DNA of 64,000 nt from Armatimonadota bacterium (GTDB taxonomy: Bacteria > Armatimonadota > Fimbriimonadia > Fimbriimonadales > Fimbriimonadaceae): the NCBI GenBank assembly GCA_029781035.1, contig JAKOXK010000097.1:41743-105742 (forward strand), written 5' to 3'. Each line of letters opens with the position of its first letter. Position 1 is the first letter of the stretch. A program made the position numbers and the translations under genes. Below are positions 1-7,891 of the stretch, piece by piece. A model generated the notes under the pieces. The model had not been told where the DNA came from and did no database searches. It worked only from the letters and a program-made list of their open reading frames with translations.

Positions 1-523
1 GTTCGAAAAATGGATACAAAGCACTGACCCCGCGCCTGGCATTTGTACCAGAAATGCTTGAGAGAGGTTGATGTTCTCCGGTAATTGTATTAGGCTTGTG
101 ACCGTGTGCGATGTGGCGCACGGCGAGCCGAGTGCTCGATAAGCTTGATTTGTGGTTGTCACGCAATGGTCTCTTCAGTCCTTGCTGAATCGGAATTGAC
201 TTCTCTTTTAGCGGAACGCGTACCGTTCCTGGACTCGATGTGCCAGGAGAACATCGTCGGACTGGGTGAGCGTGCCGACGATGGTCTGTTTGAAACCCCG
301 CTCAAGCGGCCCTCAAAAAGACTCTTGAGTTCGGAGGATCCTCTCTAGACTGTTGACTTAATCCGCCCCCGCCCCCTACTCGGCGAGCACCGCAGGTCGC
401 CTACAACGCCGAGTGCCATCTCGTCATCACGGCTGATGTCCAACTGTGGGCACAGGCGCAGGGTTCGGTATGTCCGAACCATGGCTGACACAGAAGTTTT
501 CCAACTTCTCTTGGGTTTATCAA
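1..523. other. Intergenic region, no supported gene
   Basis: I see no convincing gene here. A short open frame at 106-348 has no ribosome site and no family resemblance. A 7-bp inverted repeat (GGTTCGG / CCGAACC, loop TATGT) lies at 462-480, 43 bp before the first supported start codon, and could be an operator for the PEP-CTERM gene that follows. That role is inference. Confidence 0.5.
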
Positions 524-1300
524 ATGAACAAGACTCTTCTCTTGATCCTATGTGCCTCTGGCGTGAGTTTCGCCCAGGGGCAATTACTGTACAACAACGC
601 ATCTCGATATGGGCTATCACTCGAGGGCCTTCGAACCAGTCAGCGCCCGGGCGGCGGCTATTACAGCGAAGTCCAACCGGGCAACATGATCGCTGGATAC
701 CGAGGGTCTGTGACCGGTTCGAACAACGACCGCCTAGCTGATGACTTCGTCGTCTCAGGGTCCACTTGGAACGTGACTGGCCTGTCGCTCTTCATGTACC
801 AAACTGACGTCCATTGGGCTTCCGTCACAGGTGGCCTCTTCGAGATCCACGAGAAGACCAGCCTGAACACCGTTGGGGACACGGTGGCTAGTGGAACCTT
901 CCAAGACTCCACTTTGACCGACATCTACCGGATCTTCAACGGGCAGCCCAGCGACTCCCGCCAACTCCAACGGGTGGACGTCAGTTTCGACGCCAAGTTG
1001 ACTCCCGGCAATTACTATCTGGTGTGGGCGGCGAAAGGTGTCTCCCAGTACCAGGGCCCCTGGACACCGCACTTGACAAAGAGTGGATACATCACACTGC
1101 CAGGCGCCGATGCCCTGCAATCCTTCAACGGCGGAGCGACTTGGGACTACATTCTGGATGGCACGAAGCGCCAGGAGTTCCCCTTCTGGATCTATGGCAC
1201 AGACGTTCAGACACAGGGACACCCCTTCATTGCGCCTGAACCCATGAGCATGACGGCCATGGCTCTCGGCCTCCTTGCCTTCGTCCGTCGCCGACGATAG
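524..1300 (+). CDS. PEP-CTERM sorting domain protein
   Basis: A 258-aa exported protein of unknown function. The start at 524 gives a clean signal peptide (MNKTLLLILCASGVSFAQG), and a longer in-frame start at 446 would bury it. The body is a Ser/Gly/Thr-rich beta-type domain without a family I recognise. The C-terminus has the PEP-CTERM layout: Pro-Glu-Pro, a hydrophobic stretch (MTAMALGLLAFV) and four arginines. In characterised bacteria this tail is recognised by an exosortase, which removes it and processes the protein for the cell surface or extracellular matrix. No exosortase gene is in the window. The gene stands alone, followed by a long hairpin. Confidence 0.85.
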   Translation: MNKTLLLILCASGVSFAQGQLLYNNASRYGLSLEGLRTSQRPGGGYYSEVQPGNMIAGYRGSVTGSNNDRLADDFVVSGSTWNVTGLSLFMYQTDVHWASVTGGLFEIHEKTSLNTVGDTVASGTFQDSTLTDIYRIFNGQPSDSRQLQRVDVSFDAKLTPGNYYLVWAAKGVSQYQGPWTPHLTKSGYITLPGADALQSFNGGATWDYILDGTKRQEFPFWIYGTDVQTQGHPFIAPEPMSMTAMALGLLAFVRRRR

Positions 1301-1310
1301 GGCCCGACCA

Positions 1311-1356
1311 CCTGCCTGCGTCTGAGCCGTCCGGCCGCGGAAAAGACGCAGGCAGG
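1311..1356. terminator. 13-bp inverted repeat after PEP-CTERM gene
   Basis: Perfect arms CCTGCCTGCGTCT (1311-1323) and AGACGCAGGCAGG (1344-1356) enclose a 20-nt GC-rich loop, 10 bp after the upstream stop codon. It lacks a U-tract, so it may be a Rho-assisted or attenuating hairpin instead of a classical terminator. Confidence 0.45.
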
Positions 1357-1410
1357 CCTCCCGACGCCTGGCCCGGGAGACCGGTGACGCAGCAGACTCA
1401 TAATGAGGCC

Positions 1411-2532
1411 ATGCTCGATCCACGCGTGACCCGGTTGGCAGAACTCCTGTGTGACCACTCCACACGCCTGTCGCCTGAAGACACAGTTCTCATCCACGCC
1501 TTCGATACTCCTGCTGAGTGTGTCGCCGAAGTCGTTCGCGTCGCCCATGAACGCGGTGCCCGCGTCGTCACGCGCCTCGAAAGTGAAGTGATCCGCAGAC
1601 GACTGACTCTTGGCATGACCGAGCCCAACGCAGCTCTGATCGCCGACATCGAGTCGTTTGAGATGGATCGGATGACCGCATACATCTCGATCCGGGGCGG
1701 CTACAACGTCAGCACAATGACCGACGTGCCGCATGAGACCATGGCGATGTGGCAGCGCGTCTACTCGAACCCAGTCGTCTTTGATCGACGGGTGCCGAAC
1801 ACCAAGTGGGTCGCCCTGCGCTGGCCCAGCGCCAACATGGCTCAGATGGCGTCCATGTCGACCGAGGCTTTCGAAGACTTCTACTTCCGCGTGTGTACGA
1901 TGGACTACGCCAAGATGGAGAAGGCCTGTGGGCCGCTGGAAGACCTGATGAACCGCACCGACCGTGTCCGCCTGGTCGGCCCGGGCACGGATCTCTCCTT
2001 CAGCATCAAGGACATCGGCTGCAAGCCTTGCGTGGGTCTACGCAACATCCCCGACGGCGAGTGCTTCTCGTGCCCAGTCAAAGACTCCGTCAACGGGACG
2101 ATCCAGTACAACACCGTAAGCCTCTACCAAGGCACGGAGTTCTCGAACATCAGGTATGTGCTGAAGAACGGGAAGATCGTCGACGCCAGCGCAGGAGCCA
2201 ACACCGACAAAGTGAACGAGATCCTCGACACCGATGAAGGCGCGCGCTATATCGGCGAGTTCGCGATCGGATTCAATCCCTACATTCTCCACCCAATGAA
2301 GGACACCCTTTTCGATGAGAAGATCGCTGGCTCCTTCCACTTCACGCCGGGCAACGCTTACCCGCCACCCGGTGGCAACGGCAACCGCAGCGCTGTCCAC
2401 TGGGACACCGTGATGATCCAGCGGCCTGACTACGGCGGGGGCGAAATCTGGTTTGACGACCGGCTGATCCGAAAGGACGGGCAGTTCGTGCTCCCTGAAC
2501 TAATGGACTTGAACCCCGATCGTCTGGGATGA
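1411..2532 (+). CDS. M29 family aminopeptidase
   Basis: A 373-aa metallo-aminopeptidase of family M29 (AmpS/aminopeptidase T type), which removes N-terminal residues from peptides in the cytoplasm using two metal ions. The ligand set is visible: Glu217, Glu283, His310, Tyr317, His330 and Asp332. Their spacing closely follows the AmpS set I recall (E250, E316, H345, Y352, H378, D380). I chose ATG 1411 because the product then begins MLDPRVTRLAELL, the usual family N-terminus. A GTG at 1384 would add nine residues and has a slightly better purine-rich stretch upstream. No signal peptide. Monocistronic as far as can be seen. Confidence 0.9.
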   Translation: MLDPRVTRLAELLCDHSTRLSPEDTVLIHAFDTPAECVAEVVRVAHERGARVVTRLESEVIRRRLTLGMTEPNAALIADIESFEMDRMTAYISIRGGYNVSTMTDVPHETMAMWQRVYSNPVVFDRRVPNTKWVALRWPSANMAQMASMSTEAFEDFYFRVCTMDYAKMEKACGPLEDLMNRTDRVRLVGPGTDLSFSIKDIGCKPCVGLRNIPDGECFSCPVKDSVNGTIQYNTVSLYQGTEFSNIRYVLKNGKIVDASAGANTDKVNEILDTDEGARYIGEFAIGFNPYILHPMKDTLFDEKIAGSFHFTPGNAYPPPGGNGNRSAVHWDTVMIQRPDYGGGEIWFDDRLIRKDGQFVLPELMDLNPDRLG

Positions 2533-2631
2533 CGTCATCGGCGACGGGGTGGTGTACGCTAGAGGCGCGGCGGCGGGGCTTGGCACTGGGACGCTGAAAC
2601 CGAACGGCCCCTTCGTCGTGCTTCACTGTGT

Positions 2632-3327
2632 ATGGCACTCCGGCGCGATCAATCCACACTTCTCTCCGCGGGCCTCGTGTCCGTGTTGCTGTGGGTCGTT
2701 CCGATTCTTCGCTGGGTGGCTCTACCGCTTATCTACCTCAACACTCACATCCACGAGCTGTGCCACGCCGTCACAGCCATCGCGACGGGCGGGCACCCCC
2801 TGTACATCAGCGTCTTTGCCGATGGCAGCGGCGTCACGCCGGTCGAGGGCAGCCTGATGCTGCTGACGGCTTCTGCCGGCTATACGGGCACGGCGTTGAT
2901 CGGTGGGTTGCTCATCGCGGTGTCGCGCAAAGAGTCATCGGCGAGGACCATGGTGTGGCTGACCTTTGCCTGCATGTTGCTGAGTCTGGTCGTGTTCGTC
3001 AGGGGGGACGCGGTCGGCATCTTCAGCGCCGTGTTCTGGGTCTTGGCACTGGGCTGGATGGGAGCGCGACTCAAGGGGCAGAACATTGTTTTTGCTGCCC
3101 AGTTCCTCGGGCTCCAGATGGCCCTGACCAGCATCCAATCGTTCCTGGCGCTCATCCAGGTCACCACTTCTCTCGAGCGCCACAGCGATGCGCTGATCCT
3201 AGAGCAGGCAAGCGGCATTCCGTCGATTGTTTGGGCCGTGGGCTGGATGATCTTCGGAGTCTTCTGCATTGGGTTCGGCCTGTGGTCCGCCTGGCAGCCT
3301 GAAGCCAGGAAGCGTTCATCTGCGTAA
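2632..3327 (+). CDS. M50B-like membrane metalloprotease
   Basis: A 231-aa polytopic membrane protein with the zinc motif HELCH at residues 41-45, just after the first hydrophobic segment. This is the layout of the peptidase M50B-like family (PF13398 type). About five or six further hydrophobic segments follow. Characterised M50 proteases cleave transmembrane or membrane-proximal substrates, but M50B-like proteins are mostly uncharacterised, so a proteolytic role is inferred from the motif. The next gene (slipin) starts 9 bp downstream on the same strand. Membrane proteases next to SPFH proteins are a recurrent arrangement, which supports a membrane-quality or microdomain function for the pair. 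Confidence 0.75.
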   Translation: MALRRDQSTLLSAGLVSVLLWVVPILRWVALPLIYLNTHIHELCHAVTAIATGGHPLYISVFADGSGVTPVEGSLMLLTASAGYTGTALIGGLLIAVSRKESSARTMVWLTFACMLLSLVVFVRGDAVGIFSAVFWVLALGWMGARLKGQNIVFAAQFLGLQMALTSIQSFLALIQVTTSLERHSDALILEQASGIPSIVWAVGWMIFGVFCIGFGLWSAWQPEARKRSSA

Positions 3328-3336
3328 GGATAAGTG

Positions 3337-4287
3337 ATGTCAAACGAAATCATCCCGAGCCTCTTCGACCAGAAGAACCCTCCGGTGGTCGTCCGACAAC
3401 CCAGTGCCGCTCCCGTGAGGATCGCCAATCCCCTTCAGCCTCTGGTGTTCGTCGTGGTGTTCGGCCTTGGGCTTCTCGTGTTCGGTCCCACTGTGGCGAC
3501 CGTCACGGGCTTCTTCGGCATCGTCCTGTCCTTCGTGTTGGCTTGGGTGTTCGCCTACATGGTCCGCATCGCCGCCCAGTGGGAAAAGGCCCTGATCTTC
3601 CGCCTCGGCAAGTTCGCCGCCACCAAGGGGCCGGGCGTTTTCCTCGTCTTGCCTTTCATCGACGCAGTCCGCACTGTCGACACCCGTATCCAAACGATCG
3701 ACATTCCGCACCGTCAAGCTATCACCAAGGACAATGTTCCCGTCAGGATCGACGGCGTCATCTTCATGCGCGTGGACGATCCGTCGGCAGCGGTCATCCG
3801 GGTGCAGAACTACACGCGTGCGGTGCTGGAGTACGCGCAGACGGCGCTGAGGGACGTCGTCGGAAGCATGACCCTCGACCAGATCCTTGCCGACCGGGAG
3901 CTTCTGGGACAGCGAGTCCAGCAAATGGTCGAGACCGAGATCTCAGGGTGGGGTCTGGACGTCGCTGCGATCCGCATCCAGGACATCGAACTGCCAGAAG
4001 ACTTGAAGCGTGTCATGGCCCGACAGGCCTCCGCTGAGCGCGAGAAGCGCGCGACCATCACCAAGGCTGAAGGCGACCGCGAAGCGGCTGAGAACCTTGC
4101 GGCTGCCGCGCAGATGATGGCCGCCTCGCCCGGAGCCCTGCAGCTCCGGACCCTTCAGTCGCTTGACAGCCTCGGAGCCTCTCCCTCGAACACCATCGTG
4201 CTGGCGGTGCCGGTCGAGGTCTCCAACGCGCTCAGCGCCGTCCCGAAACTCGTGGATGCGCTCAAGCCAGCCCACCCCAAGGACTGA
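3337..4287 (+). CDS. SPFH/stomatin-family protein (slipin)
   Basis: A 316-aa stomatin-like protein. Two hydrophobic segments lie around residues 30-75, followed by the SPFH core beginning QWEKALIFRLGKF and containing VDTRIQTIDIPHRQAITKDN. A coiled-coil Ala/Glu/Arg-rich segment (ASAEREKRATITKAEGDREA) follows, and then the slipin-type C-terminus. Such proteins oligomerise at the cytoplasmic membrane and organise or restrain membrane proteases and channels. The start at ATG 3337 is preceded by AAGGA (3326-3330) at good spacing. A GTG directly before it (3334) would add one residue. It is likely co-transcribed with the M50B-like protease upstream and the small membrane protein 2 bp downstream. 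Confidence 0.88.
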   Translation: MSNEIIPSLFDQKNPPVVVRQPSAAPVRIANPLQPLVFVVVFGLGLLVFGPTVATVTGFFGIVLSFVLAWVFAYMVRIAAQWEKALIFRLGKFAATKGPGVFLVLPFIDAVRTVDTRIQTIDIPHRQAITKDNVPVRIDGVIFMRVDDPSAAVIRVQNYTRAVLEYAQTALRDVVGSMTLDQILADRELLGQRVQQMVETEISGWGLDVAAIRIQDIELPEDLKRVMARQASAEREKRATITKAEGDREAAENLAAAAQMMAASPGALQLRTLQSLDSLGASPSNTIVLAVPVEVSNALSAVPKLVDALKPAHPKD

Positions 4288-4289
4288 GT

Positions 4290-4547
4290 TTGAAGGGTTG
4301 GTTCCATAACCACCCGTTTGCGGCTTGGGGTGCGGCCCTCGGATTCGTCTTGGTTATGGTAGGGATGGGTTTCCGTTGCTACCACGATTGGGAGCTCACG
4401 CGGGACACGCTTCCGTCACCGTATCGCGACACCCCATCGGCCAGCGTCGCCGAGGATCTGGCCTTCATGTGGTGGAACATCGGACTGCTCGGTGCCGCGG
4501 CAGGCGGACTGCTGGGTTGGCTCGTCGGCAAGCTCTTTGGCCGTTGA
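4290..4547 (+). CDS. Small two-span membrane protein
   Basis: An 85-aa protein read from a TTG codon 2 bp after the slipin stop. Two hydrophobic segments (about residues 10-28 and 60-80, the latter Gly/Ala-rich) are separated by a polar acidic loop. No family recognised. Tight spacing to the slipin gene suggests translational coupling and a role at the same membrane complex. The TTG start is uncertain because no in-frame ATG gives both segments. Confidence 0.6.
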   Translation: MKGWFHNHPFAAWGAALGFVLVMVGMGFRCYHDWELTRDTLPSPYRDTPSASVAEDLAFMWWNIGLLGAAAGGLLGWLVGKLFGR

Positions 4548-4579
4548 GTTCAGTGCCTCGCCGGTAAAATCGACTCCAT

Positions 4580-5656
4580 ATGCTTGAGAAGCTCGCGGAG
4601 ATCGAACGAAGGTTCGAGGAGATCGAGGCTCAGCTTCAAGACCCCGCCTTCGCCTCCAACCCGAAGGAACTGCAGCGCCTCGGTAAGGCGCGCGCAGAGA
4701 TCTCGGATTTGGTCGACGTGATCCGTGAGTACAAGAAGTCTCTGCGTGAGCTGAAAGAGACTGAGGAACTGCTTGGCGATCCTGAAATGCGTGAAATGGC
4801 CCAGGCCGAGCTCGACCCCCTCAAAGCCAAGATCACTGAGCTCGAGGAACGGCTCAAATTGATGCTGCTCCCCAAGGATCCCAACGACGACAAGTCGGTC
4901 ATCATCGAGATCCGGCCAGCCGCGGGTGGTGATGAGGCCGGCCTCTTCGCCAACGAACTGTTCCGCATGTACACCCGCTACGCAGAGCGTCGGAAGTGGA
5001 AGTACGAGGTCATCGAACACGAGGAGAGCGGGATTGGCGGAGTCTCGCGCGTCGTCTTTGAGATCGACGCGGCCGGCGCGTACAGCCAACTCAAGCACGA
5101 GAGCGGTGTCCACCGGGTGCAACGTGTGCCCGCCACTGAGAGCCAGGGACGCATCCACACGTCGACCGTCACTGTCGCGGTCCTGCCCGAAGCTGAGGAA
5201 GCCGACATCGAAGTGAACGAGAAAGACCTCGAAATCTCGACATTTCGGAGCTCCAGCGCAGGCGGCCAACATATGCAGAAGAACGAGACCGCCATCCGCA
5301 TCATCCACCGGCCAAGCGGCATCGTCGTGACCTGCCAAGACGAGCGCAGCCAACAGCAGAACAAGCTCCGTGCATTACAAGTCTTACGCGCTAAGCTGTA
5401 CGAAGCCGAGCAAGAACGCCTCGCAAAGGAGCGCGGCGAGCTGCGGCGCGGCCAGATCGGTAGCGGCGACCGCAGCGAGAAGATCCGCACCTACAACTTC
5501 CCCCAGAGCCGCATCACCGACCACCGGATTGGTAAAGACGCGCACAACATACTTACCTATATGGATGGCGACATCCAAGAGATGATCGACTCGCTCAACC
5601 AAGAGGAGCAGGCGCGAAAGATCGCGCAAGAGCTGGGCCAGGCCGCTGGAGATTGA
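4580..5656 (+). CDS. prfA: Peptide chain release factor 1
   Basis: A 358-aa class I release factor that reads UAA and UAG and triggers hydrolysis of the finished peptide from tRNA in the ribosome. The N-terminal coiled coil is present. The codon-reading tripeptide is Pro-Ala-Thr at residues 184-186, specific to RF1; RF2 has Ser-Pro-Phe. The catalytic GGQ is at 228-230 within SSAGGQHMQKNETAIRI. Length matches E. coli RF1 (360 aa). TAAAAT (4565-4570) lies 9 nt before the ATG with no Shine-Dalgarno, so transcription could begin close to the start codon. The prmC methyltransferase that often follows prfA is not next to it here. Confidence 0.97.
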   Translation: MLEKLAEIERRFEEIEAQLQDPAFASNPKELQRLGKARAEISDLVDVIREYKKSLRELKETEELLGDPEMREMAQAELDPLKAKITELEERLKLMLLPKDPNDDKSVIIEIRPAAGGDEAGLFANELFRMYTRYAERRKWKYEVIEHEESGIGGVSRVVFEIDAAGAYSQLKHESGVHRVQRVPATESQGRIHTSTVTVAVLPEAEEADIEVNEKDLEISTFRSSSAGGQHMQKNETAIRIIHRPSGIVVTCQDERSQQQNKLRALQVLRAKLYEAEQERLAKERGELRRGQIGSGDRSEKIRTYNFPQSRITDHRIGKDAHNILTYMDGDIQEMIDSLNQEEQARKIAQELGQAAGD

Positions 5657-5662
5657 CGGGAT

Positions 5663-5680
5663 GCGGAGTGTGAACTCCGC
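5663..5680 (+). terminator. Hairpin after prfA
   Basis: GCGGAGT and ACTCCGC arms with a GTGA loop form a 7-bp hairpin 6 bp after the prfA stop. No T-run follows, so the terminator call is tentative. Confidence 0.3.
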
Positions 5681-5936
5681 GCTCCCTCAGACAGTCGCTC
5701 GCCCGCTTTGCTGGGTTTGGCAGGTCGCTTGTGATCGTGGGCTCTCTCGTGATTGGATGCTTGCGCTTTGATTCTCTTTCAGGGCGTCCCGATGGTCAAG
5801 GGCCACGTTCTATCAAGGCGCTACCGACATACCGTTCACGGTCGACATGTATCCGGTGCTGAGCGTGTCCCCTAGGGACCGGTCCGCACATGATATCGCC
5901 CCGGTCACGCGGCCCGCGCCGATGCTTGGCGCCAGC

Positions 5937-5942
5937 TACACT
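5937..5942 (+). promoter_or_regulatory. -10-like TACACT, 6 nt before start codon
   Basis: TACACT ends 6 nt before ATG 5949, with no Shine-Dalgarno in the gap. This fits a leaderless transcript beginning at or near the start codon. No good -35 match at 17 bp. Confidence 0.35.
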
Positions 5943-5948
5943 GGGCCC

Positions 5949-6674
5949 ATGCTGGCGTGCCTTTGCCTCCTTCTCTTCCAGACCCGACCCATCGATTCGC
6001 TGGACAGCCTTGCTAGCCACTACAGCATCAAGGTCGAGGTCGTCACGCAGGCGTACTTGTGGCAAGGCGAGGGGTACAAGGTCGTGTCCGACGCCGTTCC
6101 TGCGACCGATCTCGCCCGTTACACGCCGCTCTTCGTCAAGGAGTGGAGCCTCTACCCCGTGAGCCTGATGGCCAAGGCCCGGGTTCGCCGAATCGTGATC
6201 GGGTCGAATATTCGCATGGACGGGCAGCCCCGCGCGGCCGTGCCCGCCTCCGACGACGACACCCTCTACTACGATGCCACGCTTGGAGCCAAAGTCCCCC
6301 ACTACCAGCGCATCGTTCTGCACCACGAGTTCTTCCACCTGATCGACGACCGTTCAGGGTGGATGCGGCGCGACCCCGACTGGGCCGCGCTCAACCTGCA
6401 TGACTTCCACTACGGGAGCGGCGGTGACAAGATGCGCGAGCACGGCAGCGGTGAACTGACCGACAAGATCCCTGGTTTCCTGACCCCATACGGCACGTCG
6501 GCGGTGGAAGAGGACAAAGCCGAACTCTTCGCCCACCTCGTGGTAGATCCCGAGTTCGTCAAGAAGCGGGCGGCAGCCGACCCCGTGGTCGCTTCGAAGA
6601 TCAAACTGCTCAAGAGCCGCCTGGCACAGTTCGACCCCGACATGGGCGAGGCGTTCTGGAAGCAGATGGGCTAG
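5949..6674 (+). CDS. Putative secreted zinc metallopeptidase
   Basis: A 241-aa protein with a short hydrophobic N-terminus (MLACLCLLLFQT), probably a signal sequence, and the zinc-binding HEFFH at residues 126-130 preceded by another His. The downstream segment SAVEEDKAELFAHL supplies a likely glutamate third ligand, as in gluzincin-type proteases. I do not recognise the subfamily; basic-secretory-protein or DUF4157-like peptidases look similar. The upstream frame is open to 5847, but those residues look non-coding, so I start at 5949, where a -10-like TACACT sits 6 nt upstream. The gene stands alone and converges on the ArsR/AHSA1 operon. Confidence 0.75.
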   Translation: MLACLCLLLFQTRPIDSLDSLASHYSIKVEVVTQAYLWQGEGYKVVSDAVPATDLARYTPLFVKEWSLYPVSLMAKARVRRIVIGSNIRMDGQPRAAVPASDDDTLYYDATLGAKVPHYQRIVLHHEFFHLIDDRSGWMRRDPDWAALNLHDFHYGSGGDKMREHGSGELTDKIPGFLTPYGTSAVEEDKAELFAHLVVDPEFVKKRAAADPVVASKIKLLKSRLAQFDPDMGEAFWKQMG

Positions 6675-6689
6675 CGGTCAGAACGGAAA

Positions 6690-6713
6690 GCGCCACGCGC
6701 GCCGGGGTGGCGC
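6690..6713. terminator. Hairpin between convergent genes
   Basis: GCGCCAC (6690-6696) and GTGGCGC (6707-6713) form a 7-bp stem just after the metallopeptidase stop, in the gap to the oppositely oriented AHSA1 gene. Only a weak T-rich stretch follows on the plus strand. Confidence 0.35.
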
Positions 6714-6822
6714 CTTGTGCAACCCAGGCCCTTAGGGACGGTACTTACGCAGTGACTGCCTCCGGATGCCCGCGAAGACCGGCCCCTCGTCCTTTTGCAC
6801 ATTCGTCAAAAAGGCGAGGGGG

Positions 6823-7305
6823 TCACCTTGTCTCCTGAACCAGGCTGGCAATAAACTCGTCGAGCTGGTCGAGCACCTCGGGCATCGCGCCCGTCGATCC
6901 GGTGTCGACCGCTTCTGCCGACGGATAGCGGTCATGTATCGTCAGCAGCGTCTTGCCATCGGTCTCTGAAAAGGTCACCGTGGTGACGGTCTGTTCGTCG
7001 CCACCCTCCTCATTGGTCCAAACCAGGCGCTCGCCGGGCGTCACCTCCAGGTACGTGCCGAAGAACTCCATCGTCGAACCCTCGTGGAGAAACGCCAAGC
7101 GGTACTGCCCTCCGACGCGAACGTCCAATTCGCAGGACACCAGGTTCAACCCGTACGATTGGGGCACCCACCACTGTCTGAAAAGCTCTGCCTTTGTCCA
7201 CGCCTCGAACACGAGGTGCGCGGGCGCGTTGACGGTGTGCGTGACGACGAGTTCGCAGTCTGAAACTCGCTCCACGCTGGTCTTGTTCTCTCGATTAGCG
7301 TCCAT
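6823..7305 (-). CDS. AHSA1/SRPBCC-fold protein
   Basis: A 160-aa single-domain protein of the AHSA1 (Hsp90-ATPase-activator-homology) branch of the START/SRPBCC fold. Family-typical segments are visible: HTVNAPAHLVFEAWTKAELFRQWW at the N-terminus and GTYLEVTPGERLVWTNE in the middle. Bacterial members bind hydrophobic ligands in a deep cavity and have no known Hsp90 link. It is the second gene of an operon: its start overlaps the ArsR-type regulator upstream by 11 bp. The ArsR-AHSA1 pair is common in bacteria, and its physiological signal is unknown. Confidence 0.9.
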   Translation of the reverse strand: MDANRENKTSVERVSDCELVVTHTVNAPAHLVFEAWTKAELFRQWWVPQSYGLNLVSCELDVRVGGQYRLAFLHEGSTMEFFGTYLEVTPGERLVWTNEEGGDEQTVTTVTFSETDGKTLLTIHDRYPSAEAVDTGSTGAMPEVLDQLDEFIASLVQETR

Positions 7306-7648
7306 GTTTGTTCTCCTTCTGTTTCAGTTCCGCAACGACGGTGTCCAACTGGTCGAACCGCTCAGCCCAGACCTGGCGATACCCCTCGATCCACGTCGCT
7401 TCCTCTTCCAGTCCGCGCCGCCCGAGCCTGCACGTCCGCACACGCCCGACCTTCTCCGTGCTGACGAGCCCAGCCCGCTCCAAGACGACGACGTGCTTCT
7501 TCATGCCCGTCAGGGTCATGTGGAACGTCTCGGCCAGGTCTGTGATCGAAGCGTCCGCACGCCCAAGCTGCTCCAAAACGCCGCGCCGGGTGGCGTCTGC
7601 GAGCGCGCCAAACGAGGCATCGATGTGGTTTTGGCTATACTGAACCAT
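7295..7648 (-). CDS. ArsR-family winged-helix regulator
   Basis: A 117-aa repressor of the ArsR/SmtB type. The winged helix covers about residues 10-85, with recognition-helix region ITDLAETFHMTLTGMKKHVVVLERAGLV and a wing ending in GRVRTCRL. It lacks an obvious cysteine metal site of the CxC type; the single Cys is in the wing. It leads a two-gene operon with AHSA1. A perfect inverted repeat straddles its start codon, so it very probably represses its own transcription. There is no Shine-Dalgarno. Its mRNA is predicted to be leaderless. Confidence 0.93.
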   Translation of the reverse strand: MVQYSQNHIDASFGALADATRRGVLEQLGRADASITDLAETFHMTLTGMKKHVVVLERAGLVSTEKVGRVRTCRLGRRGLEEEATWIEGYRQVWAERFDQLDTVVAELKQKENKHGR

Positions 7649-7684
7649 CTAGTTCAGTATAGCACGCGGTTGGCGGCATGTCAA
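7634..7684 (-). promoter_or_regulatory. Leaderless promoter with ArsR operator over the start codon
   Basis: Reading the minus strand: TTGACA (7684-7679), exactly 17 bp, then TATACT (7661-7656), then 7 nt to the ATG at 7648. Both boxes are near-consensus sigma-70. A perfect 12-bp inverted repeat GCTATACTGAAC / GTTCAGTATAGC (7652-7663 and 7634-7645, 6-nt spacer) covers the -10 box, the likely transcription start and codons 2-5; the ATG lies in the spacer. ArsR dimers bind such 12-n-12 palindromes, so autorepression by blocking the polymerase is the natural reading. Confidence 0.88.
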
Positions 7685-7891
7685 GAGGAGGCTGGACACC
7701 CACAGCTTTGCTCCGCGGTCCACCCACACTCGCGACCAACGGCGGAAGATTGCGGGAGACCACCACCGCTCCCGAACAGAGGTTCTAGAGTCGCCGAATC
7801 GGAGACATGGCCCCTTCGATCCCGATCCGACCTCGGCTGGAGGACTCAAGCGATACGGCGGGGGTGGCCCGACGAAGAGGGGAGACACAAG

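Noticed and set aside
106..348. Open frame of 80 codons near the window start
   Set aside because: No ribosome site, no -10 box, atypical composition and no family resemblance; probably non-coding.
6953..7648. 5' extension of the 7892-8857 frame
   Set aside because: It runs antisense over the ArsR and AHSA1 genes and reads as low-quality protein, so it is a shadow.
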